This document shows, one piece after another, positions 31,114-38,996 of a stretch of DNA of 64,000 bases. The DNA lies in NCBI GenBank assembly GCA_022402535.1, contig JAKRSD010000020.1, forward strand, positions 62,001 through 126,000. The letters are read 5' to 3'. Under the pieces are notes generated by a model. It had not been told where the DNA came from, did not search any database, and was given only the letters and a program-made list of their open reading frames with translations. The translations under genes were made by a program, and so were the position numbers. Each line of letters begins with the position of its first letter. The stretch's first letter is position 1. This DNA comes from Flavobacteriales bacterium. GTDB lineage: Bacteria > Bacteroidota > Bacteroidia > CAIKAF01.

Positions 31114-31442
31114 TGCCCTCAAGCCCAGACGATGAATGTCGGGGCTGGCTTTTACTTTCTTTATCTCTGCTGTTTCTATTGTCTTTTTTGGAATCGGTGA
31201 GCATTTCTTGGTTGAACTGCACAAAGAAAGTAAACAAAGAAAAGGCTATGCTTCCGGAGTCGTTGTAGAGCACGGGAAGAAAGCAGGGCTTCTGTCCCCA
31301 GACGGCATCGGATTTATTGGCGGGGTACCCACACGTCGAAAATTCCGTCAAAAGGGTGGGTCAAAAGGCACCGTAGGGGCCGGCTTCCCACCCTTTAGGA
31401 ATTGAGACGGATGTGGGTCGCCAAAAATCCGCAGCCTTGATT
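31114..31442 (+). repeat. Intergenic repeat family R2, copy 1
   Basis: GCCCTCAAGCC...GGCTTTTACTTTCTTT...CAAAGAAAGTAAACAAAGAAAaGGC..GCTTCCGGAG...AAAGCAGGGCTT...CCAAAAATCCGCAGCCTTGAT; same ordered blocks as reverse complement of 42017-42220. Confidence 0.8.
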
Positions 31443-31527
31443 TTTTTGATTCTTTTTTCATCAAGGAAAAAAGAATGCCCTGCGGCGAGCAGAGAAACGA
31501 AAGTGGAATAGACATGAAATAACCGGG

Positions 31528-32595
31528 TCAAGGACAAGATAGTGCCAGCATCTGCTCAAAAACAGGCTGCCATCCCTTCCATTCCCACAAATTATTTACC
31601 GAATGATTGTGCCACAGAGGAGTAAAAACGCCCTGATGCTGACGCGTTTTTTCAATCAGCTCCGAGGCTTTGTCCACAGCCTCCTGTGGCGACAAATGCA
31701 GATACTCATGCAGCGTGCCGTCCATGCAGGAAAACGGAAAAACCGTAAGGTCGGTAAACGCGTCCTTTTCCTTATCAAACCACAAAAACGGTCGGCAGGT
31801 TCCGGCCCTGAATCCCGTTTGCGAAGCCCAGCCCATGCTGTAATCTTCGGTGATGCCTAACGCAATCAGGTTGCGGTACGTATCCGGAAATCGGAGTTTC
31901 AAAAAATGCTGCCGGCTTCGGGTTACAGGTTTTCCGATGAGATCCGAAAGCGAATCGTATTCTTTCCGCAGTAAGGTGTTATCCGCATTCGATGCAAATG
32001 ACGGATGCAGGCCTATATCAGCCCGTTCGCTCAAAAATTGAATCAGTTCGCGGCCCGCCTGTTTATCAAACGGAATATTGGTATCGTAGCCGTTGGCATA
32101 GTTTCCCATCTGTATAAAAAACAACGGACGCAACCCGAACGAGGCACAGGTGCTCAGAATGTACTCGTAGGTATCGTATGGGTCGGGTTTTGTGTTTGTC
32201 CACACCGCCAAACGGCTTTGGGCACGGCTCCGGTCGGTGAGGATATTTTTTAGCATGCCGCCCCCATTTTTCCAAGCCCCTTTTCCTTTAAACGCAAACG
32301 CATTGTCAATATCAAACGTGGGCACACAGGCGTAGGCATATTTTTGGGCGTATTCCCCAGGAAATTGCGCATCAAAAAAAGCATCCACTTCGGGCACTTC
32401 GGTTAATCCGCTTTTATGGCGGACCGATTCTTCCGCGGGGAAACGCCCTTTATCATCCTGCACTGCCGTGTTATATTCTTCGGCCCGTTGCAGCGTATCA
32501 AACAGAAGCGCGGCGTGTTCATCGGGCGCATGAACCTCTTGGGAAGGAGCCTTCCCCATAAAACTGTAATATAGGTTATGCAGCGGATCAGGCAT
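31528..32595 (-). CDS. Polysaccharide deacetylase-like protein
   Basis: FDIDNAFAFKGKG, DIGLHPSFASNADNTLLRKEYDSL, TPLWHNHSVNN resembling NodB-like/DUF7033 deacetylases; overlaps the wecB gene. Confidence 0.65.
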   Translation of the reverse strand: MPDPLHNLYYSFMGKAPSQEVHAPDEHAALLFDTLQRAEEYNTAVQDDKGRFPAEESVRHKSGLTEVPEVDAFFDAQFPGEYAQKYAYACVPTFDIDNAFAFKGKGAWKNGGGMLKNILTDRSRAQSRLAVWTNTKPDPYDTYEYILSTCASFGLRPLFFIQMGNYANGYDTNIPFDKQAGRELIQFLSERADIGLHPSFASNADNTLLRKEYDSLSDLIGKPVTRSRQHFLKLRFPDTYRNLIALGITEDYSMGWASQTGFRAGTCRPFLWFDKEKDAFTDLTVFPFSCMDGTLHEYLHLSPQEAVDKASELIEKTRQHQGVFTPLWHNHSVNNLWEWKGWQPVFEQMLALSCP

Positions 32596-33727
32596 TTCCG
32601 GGTTTTTCCAACACACTTAAAACTTCATCCAGAATATGCCGTGCCGCCTGTCCGTCGCCATACAGGGCCGGATAATCAGCCGTCTGGCGTCCGGCAAAAC
32701 GATGAAACGCTTCCGTCATTTTTTCAGGATCGGCATCCGCCAAAATTCCGTTTCCGGTATGCAGAATTTCCACCCATTCCGTTTCCGGACGAAGCACAAT
32801 ACAGGGCTTGCGGAAAAAATAGGCTTCCTTCTGCACCCCTCCGCTGTCCGTAATAATCTGCAGGGCATGTTTTTCCAGTTTAATCATGTCGAAAAACGAA
32901 ACCGGCTCCGTAATGCGCACCCGGTCATGCGGTTTTTCGGTCAGGCTTTCTATTTTTTTCTTCGTCCGCGGGTGGCAGGGCAAAATCACCTCCGTACCCG
33001 TTTCGGCAATCGCATTCAGTCCTTTAAAAAGGGCATTCAGCCGTTGGGCATTGTCCGTATTAAAATCGCGGTGAATCGTGCATAACACAAACGGTTTGTC
33101 GTGTACACCCAGGGTTTGGGTAATGGTACTTTGTGTTTCGGCCAGTTCGGCAAAAAACAGGGAATTGTCATACATCACATCGCCCACATTTTTCACCAGC
33201 GGATTATCGGGCGAGGCCGCGCGTTGCGCATCAAACCGAAACCCTTCCTTCTCCAGGTTTTGCACCCCCGCTTCCGTGGGCGGAAACAGAAAGGTGGACA
33301 CATGATCCGTGCAGATGCGGTTAATTTCTTCGGGCATGGATTTATTAAACGAACGCAGTCCCGCCTCCACATGAATCACCGGAATATGCAGTTTGGCCGC
33401 CGCCAGCGCACCCGCCAGCGTAGAGTTCGTATCACCGTACACCAACAGGGCATCAAATCGTTGTGTAAGCAGAATTTCTTCAATCTGTTTCATCATGTCG
33501 CCCGTTTGCTGTCCGTGCGAGCCGCTGCCCACATTCAGCCTAAAATCGGGCTGCGGAATCTGCATCTGTTCAAAAAACACCTGCGACATATTTTCGTCGT
33601 AGTGCTGACCCGTATGCAGCATATATTCGCGCACCCTTCCCCCGAAATGGTTTCGTACGGCACGGCTGATGGCAGCCGCCTTAATAAACTGGGGCCGGGC
33701 ACCCACAATGGTTAATATCGAAATCAT
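32588..33727 (-). CDS. wecB: UDP-N-acetylglucosamine 2-epimerase (non-hydrolysing)
   Basis: ILTIVGARPQFIKAAAISRA, HTGQHYDENMSQVFF, VHGDTNSTLAGALAA-like VYGDTNSTLAGALAA, HVEAGLRSFNKSMPEEINR. Confidence 0.94.
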   Translation of the reverse strand: MISILTIVGARPQFIKAAAISRAVRNHFGGRVREYMLHTGQHYDENMSQVFFEQMQIPQPDFRLNVGSGSHGQQTGDMMKQIEEILLTQRFDALLVYGDTNSTLAGALAAAKLHIPVIHVEAGLRSFNKSMPEEINRICTDHVSTFLFPPTEAGVQNLEKEGFRFDAQRAASPDNPLVKNVGDVMYDNSLFFAELAETQSTITQTLGVHDKPFVLCTIHRDFNTDNAQRLNALFKGLNAIAETGTEVILPCHPRTKKKIESLTEKPHDRVRITEPVSFFDMIKLEKHALQIITDSGGVQKEAYFFRKPCIVLRPETEWVEILHTGNGILADADPEKMTEAFHRFAGRQTADYPALYGDGQAARHILDEVLSVLEKPGNA

Positions 33728-33894
33728 AAAGCAAAGTAAAGCAATTTGTTTGGGGCGTGGTGAACACACGGGAGATTTAGATTTTTGAGGCGAAAAACCG
33801 ATTTATGCTTCTTGGAGAGTATTCAAAATCTGGGATTTTTCATTACTTTTATCCGGGGCAGACAAGTAAAGTAACACCTGCCCCTGTCATTAAC

Positions 33895-34407
33895 ATGAAA
33901 AACAAAACAAAAACAGCGGCCTTACTTTGCTTATGTATGATTTTTTTAGGAACAGTGTATTCCTGCAAAAAGGCGAAGGGAACAGATAAAGAACTGTTCG
34001 ACATGGCTACCGAAACGGGTGGATTTACCTGGTATAAAAATTCCGATATATTATTGGACAAGAGCAGCGGCAGCGGGCATCCCCAACCTTTTTTAAGAAC
34101 CCGTTACAACGCAATTGCCGCCACCCAATTAGATGCTGACGGTAAAGTGATTCCCGGATCTCTGTTTCCTGAAGGATCGTTAGTGGTGAAAGAATTAATC
34201 AATAATTCATCCGCTGTGGACCGGTATGCCATACTCTACAAAAACGCATCAAGCCATGATGCGGATGCCAACGGATGGGTCTGGGGGTATATCAATGCCG
34301 ACGGCATAGTGGCTGAACCGGCATCCAACCAAGGGGCTGCATGCATCAGTTGTCACCTACAGGATGAACACATTGACTACATGCTCATGAACAAATATTT
34401 TCCGTAA
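33895..34407 (+). CDS. Lipoprotein with C-terminal CxxCH haem-binding-like motif (cytochrome P460-like)
   Basis: Lipobox IFLGTVYSC; GAACISCHLQDEHIDYMLM near the C-terminus. Confidence 0.65.
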   Translation: MKNKTKTAALLCLCMIFLGTVYSCKKAKGTDKELFDMATETGGFTWYKNSDILLDKSSGSGHPQPFLRTRYNAIAATQLDADGKVIPGSLFPEGSLVVKELINNSSAVDRYAILYKNASSHDADANGWVWGYINADGIVAEPASNQGAACISCHLQDEHIDYMLMNKYFP

Positions 34408-34606
34408 AGCGCAAAAAGTTTTTACGGGTTTCCATAACCGAATAAACCGGTTTCGGGCTGAAAACAGCATTACGCATCAACGCAACACATAAAGCCATTT
34501 ATTGAGGGCGTGGAGAACCCGCCGTGCAAAACCTGCCCGTATTCCGTCTTTCCGCTGTAGTCCTCACCCTGCCTCATGGGTATTGGGAATCGGTGAATAA
34601 CCCCAC

Positions 34607-34638
34607 TTTTAATTATGGCGAATTCGCCATAATTAAAA
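34607..34638. promoter_or_regulatory. Perfect 32-bp palindrome, candidate operator
   Basis: TTTTAATTATGGCGAATTCGCCATAATTAAAA equals its own reverse complement; near-copy at 37685-37716. Confidence 0.75.
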
Positions 34639-34737
34639 ATCAAGCTAGTTTTATATTTCTCCAAAATGATTACTTTGCAAAAAAATTACATTTGCTCAAA
34701 ATGTTGTCGATATCTAATAAGATAGAGAGAATTAACT

Positions 34738-34854
34738 ATGTCACTAAATATACAGCATTTAGAAAACGAAATAATAGACCAATACCTCTACGACGAACAT
34801 CCATCAAGACCCTGGATTATTGGATTTAGTGGGGATGGCTTTATCATAAAATAG
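34738..34854 (+). pseudogene. Truncated 5' fragment of a dndC-like gene (phosphorothioation sulfurtransferase)
   Basis: MSLNIQHLENEIIDQYLYDEHPSRPWIIGFSGDGFIIK*; RPWIIGFSG is the start of the DndC PP-loop (PW[IV][IV]G[FY]SGGKDST), interrupted directly after SG. Confidence 0.6.
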
Positions 34855-34855
34855 T

Positions 34856-35818
34856 GTGCAGGAATTATTACACAAATATCTAAAAGCGTTCAAAAAGCTA
34901 AGAATAGACAGAGCTCATGGAGTTGCTCCACATAAACCTGTTTTGCTAATTTCTGTATTGCAAACATTCCAAAATGGATTAAACAACAACCAAAAGATCT
35001 ACATAACTCCAGAGTTAGTAGCATTCTTCAAATTAAATTGGAATTCTCTTGTAACTTCAAATCACGATTGTCGTTTCGCATTACCCTTCTATCATTTAAC
35101 AAGCGATAAATTTTGGAAACTTATTCCAAACTCTGGCTTTGAAAATATTCTTCAAATATCAGCATCTATGCGAAGTTTCGCCAACTTAAATGCTGCTGTC
35201 AACTGTGCAATAATAGATGAAGAACTATTTGAATTGATGATGGATAAAAAAGGTAATGAAATTTTGACCCAGTTTTTATTGGATGAATATTTCCCAAACC
35301 GTGAAAGCAATTTCAATAATTCATCGGACGGTCAGCAAAATTTATTTGATGAAATAGAAAATAAAATTCTTATGGAACCATCCGAAGAATATCAACAAGA
35401 AATTAAGTATCTTCTTGAACAGAAAAACGAAGAAGAAATTTTTCTGCGAGGGAGCTTATTCAAAAGAGAGATTCCCAAAATATATAACAACACTTGTTGC
35501 ATTTCAGGGATGAAAATTGATGCAACTATCAATGTTTCTATGATTGATGCTTGCCACATTGTGCCATTCAGTGTAAGTTATGATGATACTATTAAGAACG
35601 GAATTGCGTTGTGTCCGAACCTTCATAGAGCATTTGACAGAGGATTGATTGCTGTTGACGAAAGTTATAGAGTTGTTGTTTCAAAGTCTTTTAAAGAGCA
35701 TGAAACGAATTATAGTATTAGGGCTTTTGAGGGTAATGAGATTATGTTGCCATATTTGAAAAAATTTTATCCTAAAATAGAGAATTTTCAATGGCATTTA
35801 AAAAACGTTTTCAAATAA
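34856..35818 (+). CDS. SBD-HNH-type phosphorothioate-sensing restriction endonuclease candidate (GTG start)
   Basis: N-terminal HKPVLLISVL...FFKLNWNSLV...ALPFYHL sulfur-binding-domain-like segment; C-terminal RGSLFKREIPKIYNNTCCISGMKIDATINVSMIDACHIVPFSVSYDDTIKNGIALCPNLHRAFDRGLI is an HNH domain of the ScoMcrA-like type. Confidence 0.8.
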   Translation: MQELLHKYLKAFKKLRIDRAHGVAPHKPVLLISVLQTFQNGLNNNQKIYITPELVAFFKLNWNSLVTSNHDCRFALPFYHLTSDKFWKLIPNSGFENILQISASMRSFANLNAAVNCAIIDEELFELMMDKKGNEILTQFLLDEYFPNRESNFNNSSDGQQNLFDEIENKILMEPSEEYQQEIKYLLEQKNEEEIFLRGSLFKREIPKIYNNTCCISGMKIDATINVSMIDACHIVPFSVSYDDTIKNGIALCPNLHRAFDRGLIAVDESYRVVVSKSFKEHETNYSIRAFEGNEIMLPYLKKFYPKIENFQWHLKNVFK

Positions 35819-36024
35819 TGAAAATATCACTTATTCAGCCCATGAAATGCTTTGATATGTTTGATAATGAAATCAATGAAGGAGATTTGTTGGATGTTCA
35901 AATTGATCCCATTCCGAGAAAATTTTATAGGAAGTCGGATGGTGAGCTATATTTTAATCCATATGGAAAAGAAGAAAAAGTGTCTGCATATTTTAAAAAT
36001 GACTTAATCAAAGTAAATCAATGA
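35818..36024 (+). CDS. Small hypothetical protein
   Basis: MKISLIQPMKCFDMFDNEINEGDLLDVQ...; TAATG overlap with upstream HNH gene. Confidence 0.55.
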   Translation: MKISLIQPMKCFDMFDNEINEGDLLDVQIDPIPRKFYRKSDGELYFNPYGKEEKVSAYFKNDLIKVNQ

Positions 36025-36134
36025 CTTTCATTTATATATTCCTTTCAGCCCTTGCGATTCTCCTTATATTGAATATCATTCCCGCCTTAAAACCTATTAA
36101 GAAAGAATCAGGGAATGAACAATTTAATATCTAA
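36021..36134 (+). CDS. 37-aa single-TM small protein (not in supplied ORF track)
   Basis: MTFIYIFLSALAILLILNIIPALKPIKKESGNEQFNI*; ATGA overlap with upstream ORF. Confidence 0.4.
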   Translation: MTFIYIFLSALAILLILNIIPALKPIKKESGNEQFNI

Positions 36135-36138
36135 CATC

Positions 36139-36396
36139 ATGACAAAAGAAGAAACATACGAGTTTATAGGCGATTTAGCAATTAGCTTATATACTAAGAA
36201 GATTAAAATTAGCCTTACTGCATTAAACACCATCTTAGCTGATAATGGGGCGGAATACGGAAACAACAGAGGTTTGGCCGCTGGCATTGGTGGTGCTTAT
36301 CGGTATTGGAAAAGTAAGGACCCTGTTGTTCATCATGCAATAGCTTATACATTCAATGATAAGGACGGTGAACCAGCATGGATGAAGTATGAATAA
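36139..36396 (+). CDS. Small hypothetical protein
   Basis: MTKEETYEFIGDLAISLYTKKIKISLTALNTILADNGAEYGNNRGLAAGIGGAYRYW...; overlaps the next ORF. Confidence 0.6.
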   Translation: MTKEETYEFIGDLAISLYTKKIKISLTALNTILADNGAEYGNNRGLAAGIGGAYRYWKSKDPVVHHAIAYTFNDKDGEPAWMKYE

Positions 36397-36697
36397 AACG
36401 TTTCAAAAAGTAATACCAATTATTACGCTTTCAGAATTTCTAGAAAAGGCTAGAAAAGTAAAATCGTTTACCAGTTCTAACGGTAGACGATATGAAGTTC
36501 AGCGAATTGAAAATGATGAACTATTTTTTCTTCGTTTAGACGCTAAGTCAGATGAAGAATGGAGCATGAATTTGAAAGAAGTTTACAGGGCTTACGAAGA
36601 ACTTGACGATTTTGCAACGGTAAATTTTAAACCTTTCGTTCCCATTGCACATTCACCAGCAAGAGGTTTGTTGCTTCATTTGGGTATGTTGGAGTAG
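36389..36697 (+). CDS. Small hypothetical protein
   Basis: Intact 102-aa ORF overlapping the preceding ORF by 8 bp. Confidence 0.6.
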   Translation: MNKTFQKVIPIITLSEFLEKARKVKSFTSSNGRRYEVQRIENDELFFLRLDAKSDEEWSMNLKEVYRAYEELDDFATVNFKPFVPIAHSPARGLLLHLGMLE

Positions 36698-36856
36698 TTA
36701 TTTCATTTGCTTCAAAACGCTTTCAGAAGCATATAAAAAAGCGTTTCCTTTTTTGATGAATTCGAGTTTTCCTGCTTCACGCAGATGCATCACATCACAG
36801 GCTCGTATTTTTAGCGTTTTCATTACCTCTTTGCTTTTAAGCCATTTTTGTTCCAT
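36698..36856 (-). CDS. 52-aa excisionase/MerR-like HTH protein (not in supplied ORF track)
   Basis: Read from the minus strand: MEQKWLKSKEVMKTLKIRACDVMHLREAGKLEFIKKGNAFLYASESVLKQMK*; start overlaps the KilA-N stop (TAATG). Confidence 0.55.
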   Translation of the reverse strand: MEQKWLKSKEVMKTLKIRACDVMHLREAGKLEFIKKGNAFLYASESVLKQMK

Positions 36857-37680
36857 TACTTTAACTTTTTCAATCCCTTTGCGTTTACCAAACTTTTCAT
36901 TTGGGTAATGGCAATTTGGTTGAGTTGTATTAATCTTTCTTTTTGCATCAACCCCTGATGAATTAGCACCGCATTGATACTTTCAAGATTTGATAACACT
37001 ACCAATTGCTCAATGCTGGCATGGTCGCGTATGTTGCCTTCTAATTTTGGGTTAGCATCTCTCCATGCTGCGGCAGTAATACCAAACAACGCCACATTTA
37101 ATAAATCAGCTTCCGTAGCGTATGTATGGCTTGCTTGTTTGCCGGTGATGGTTTGGGGTATAAGTTTTTCTTTGATGGCATCGGTATGTATGTGATAGTT
37201 AACCTTGGCTAAGGTGCGTTGTAAATTCCATTCTAGTTTTAGGCGGTTATTTTCATCTTCTTTTAGGCGTTGAAATTCTTTGATGAGGTAAAGTTTAAAA
37301 CCCGAACTTACCCATGATGCGAATTCAAAAGCAATATCTTTCTGTGCAAATGTTCCTCCGTTATTTCCCGGTTTTGATACAATGCCTTTGGCATTGGTGC
37401 TTTCAATCCATTTTGTAGGAGACATGGTAAAAGAATTGCTCCCGGCTTCAAACAGAAAGGAGTCGAATTCGACCCCTTTGAAATCAGGATTATTTAATTG
37501 TTCCCAAAGCCCCAAAAACTCCAATGTGGTTCGGTTTCGCATCCAGTTTTTTACAACATCTTTTGGCTCTTCTGCGTTTTTCTGCCGCGCTATATCCGTA
37601 AGTGAGATATAATCTTCATTATTGATTTTTAGCGTTGCTATCGAAAAGCCTTTTACGATTATGATTTCTTTTTTTGCCAT
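36856..37680 (-). CDS. KilA-N domain protein
   Basis: YISLTDIARQKN...VVKNWMRNRTTLEFLGLWEQLNNPDFK...KWIESTNAKGIVSKPGNNGGTFAQKDIAFEFASWVSSGFKLYLIKEFQRLK. Confidence 0.88.
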   Translation of the reverse strand: MAKKEIIIVKGFSIATLKINNEDYISLTDIARQKNAEEPKDVVKNWMRNRTTLEFLGLWEQLNNPDFKGVEFDSFLFEAGSNSFTMSPTKWIESTNAKGIVSKPGNNGGTFAQKDIAFEFASWVSSGFKLYLIKEFQRLKEDENNRLKLEWNLQRTLAKVNYHIHTDAIKEKLIPQTITGKQASHTYATEADLLNVALFGITAAAWRDANPKLEGNIRDHASIEQLVVLSNLESINAVLIHQGLMQKERLIQLNQIAITQMKSLVNAKGLKKLK

Positions 37681-37684
37681 GTTG

Positions 37685-37716
37685 TTTTAATTGTGGCGAA
37701 TATGTCATATTTAATT
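37685..37716. promoter_or_regulatory. Imperfect copy of the 34607-34638 palindrome, candidate operator of the KilA-N gene
   Basis: TTTTAATTGTGGCGAATATGTCATATTTAATT aligns without gaps to TTTTAATTATGGCGAATTCGCCATAATTAAAA; lies 5 bp upstream of the KilA-N start codon. Confidence 0.65.
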
Positions 37717-38892
37717 TACCATGGCCCTCAGATTACTGACTACATTTTTTACCGAATCTATAACCATATCCATTTCCTTTTTTGTATTGAATTTCCCGAT
37801 AGAAAAACGAATAGAACTAAATGCAGCCACTTCATCTAAGCCCATAGCCGTTAAAACGTGAGAAGGCTCAATAGATGCAGAAGTGCAAGCACTTCCATTG
37901 CTCACTGCAATTAAAGGTAAATTGTTTTCAGGATTACTTAAACCCATAATAACAGCATCCGAGTCAGCACCTCTAAAGAGAATGTTTGAAGTATTGAATA
38001 AACGTGAGGTAGTGTTTCCGTTTACAGAAGTTCCCTCAATTTTGAGTAATTCGGTTTCTAAATAATCTCTCAAAGCACCAATGCTTTCAGCGTTTTTAGG
38101 TAACTCTCTTTTTGCAATGGCACAGGCCTCACCTAAGGCGACAATCCCTGGGACATTAAGCGTTCCACTTCTCAGCCCCTTTTCGTGACCACCACCATGT
38201 AGTAATGCAGGTATTTTGACACGGTTCATTCTTTGACGAACATACAAAGCACCGACACCTTTCGGTGCATATAACTTATGACCGCTTAAACAAAGTAAAT
38301 CAATGCCGAGTTCATCCACATTGACAGCTATTTTGCCGACAGCTTGTGTAGCATCCGACATAAACAAAGCACCAACACCATGAGACAATTCAGCAATTTC
38401 TTTTATGGGTTGTATGACACCTGTTTCATTGTTGGCAAGCATGACAGACACCAATATGGTATCATCACGCAGGACAGTTTTGAGTTCATCTAAATCAATC
38501 AAACCATCTGGCTTGACAGGCAGGCAAGTAACTTCAAAACCTTTGGTTTCCAAATATTGACAAGTATCTAAGACGGCACTATGTTCAGTTGACACCGTAA
38601 CAATGTGTTTTCCTTTTGACTGGTAATTTTCAGCGACACCTTTAATGGCGAGGTTTATCGCCTCGGTTGACCCACTCGTAAAGACAATTTCGTGTGCTTC
38701 TGCTTCAATCAACTCAGCCACTTGAACTCTGGCAGACTTGACAGCTTCGTAAGCATACACTCCAAACTGATGTGTGCTATTGGCATTTGCAAACTCATTT
38801 GTAAGAAATGGCATCATCGCATCCAACACCCTTTTATCAATTTGGGTAGTGGCGTTATTATCTAAATAAATGACTTGTTTTTTTGCTTCCAT
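37711..38892 (-). CDS. Cysteine desulfurase (NifS/IscS/DndA type)
   Basis: YLDNNATTQID, HSAVLDTCQYLETKGFEV, SGHKLYAPKGVGALYVR, SNGSACTSASIEPSHVLTAMGL. DndA assignment suggested only by context. Confidence 0.93.
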   Translation of the reverse strand: MEAKKQVIYLDNNATTQIDKRVLDAMMPFLTNEFANANSTHQFGVYAYEAVKSARVQVAELIEAEAHEIVFTSGSTEAINLAIKGVAENYQSKGKHIVTVSTEHSAVLDTCQYLETKGFEVTCLPVKPDGLIDLDELKTVLRDDTILVSVMLANNETGVIQPIKEIAELSHGVGALFMSDATQAVGKIAVNVDELGIDLLCLSGHKLYAPKGVGALYVRQRMNRVKIPALLHGGGHEKGLRSGTLNVPGIVALGEACAIAKRELPKNAESIGALRDYLETELLKIEGTSVNGNTTSRLFNTSNILFRGADSDAVIMGLSNPENNLPLIAVSNGSACTSASIEPSHVLTAMGLDEVAAFSSIRFSIGKFNTKKEMDMVIDSVKNVVSNLRAMVN

Positions 38893-38965
38893 TTCTATTC
38901 GACAAATTTATGAAATTGAAGGGTTGCATCTTGTTTTTTTAGAAATACTCTAGAACAAAATATAT

Positions 38966-38986
38966 AACTCATTCATAAAATGAGTT
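38966..38986. terminator. Hairpin, possible terminator of the PhoD-like gene
   Basis: AACTCATT-cataa-AATGAGTT, 8-bp perfect stem, located beyond the stop codon of the 38997-40784 CDS. Confidence 0.4.
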
Positions 38987-38996
38987 CTTCAACCCC

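Noticed and set aside
31056-31405. Small ORFs of 70-89 aa on both strands
   Set aside because: They fall inside intergenic repeat R2 and differ from the other copy without codon-like conservation.
34524-34829. 101-aa plus-strand ORF spanning the palindrome
   Set aside because: It reads through the 32-bp palindrome and the dndC-like fragment in another frame, with no motif of its own.
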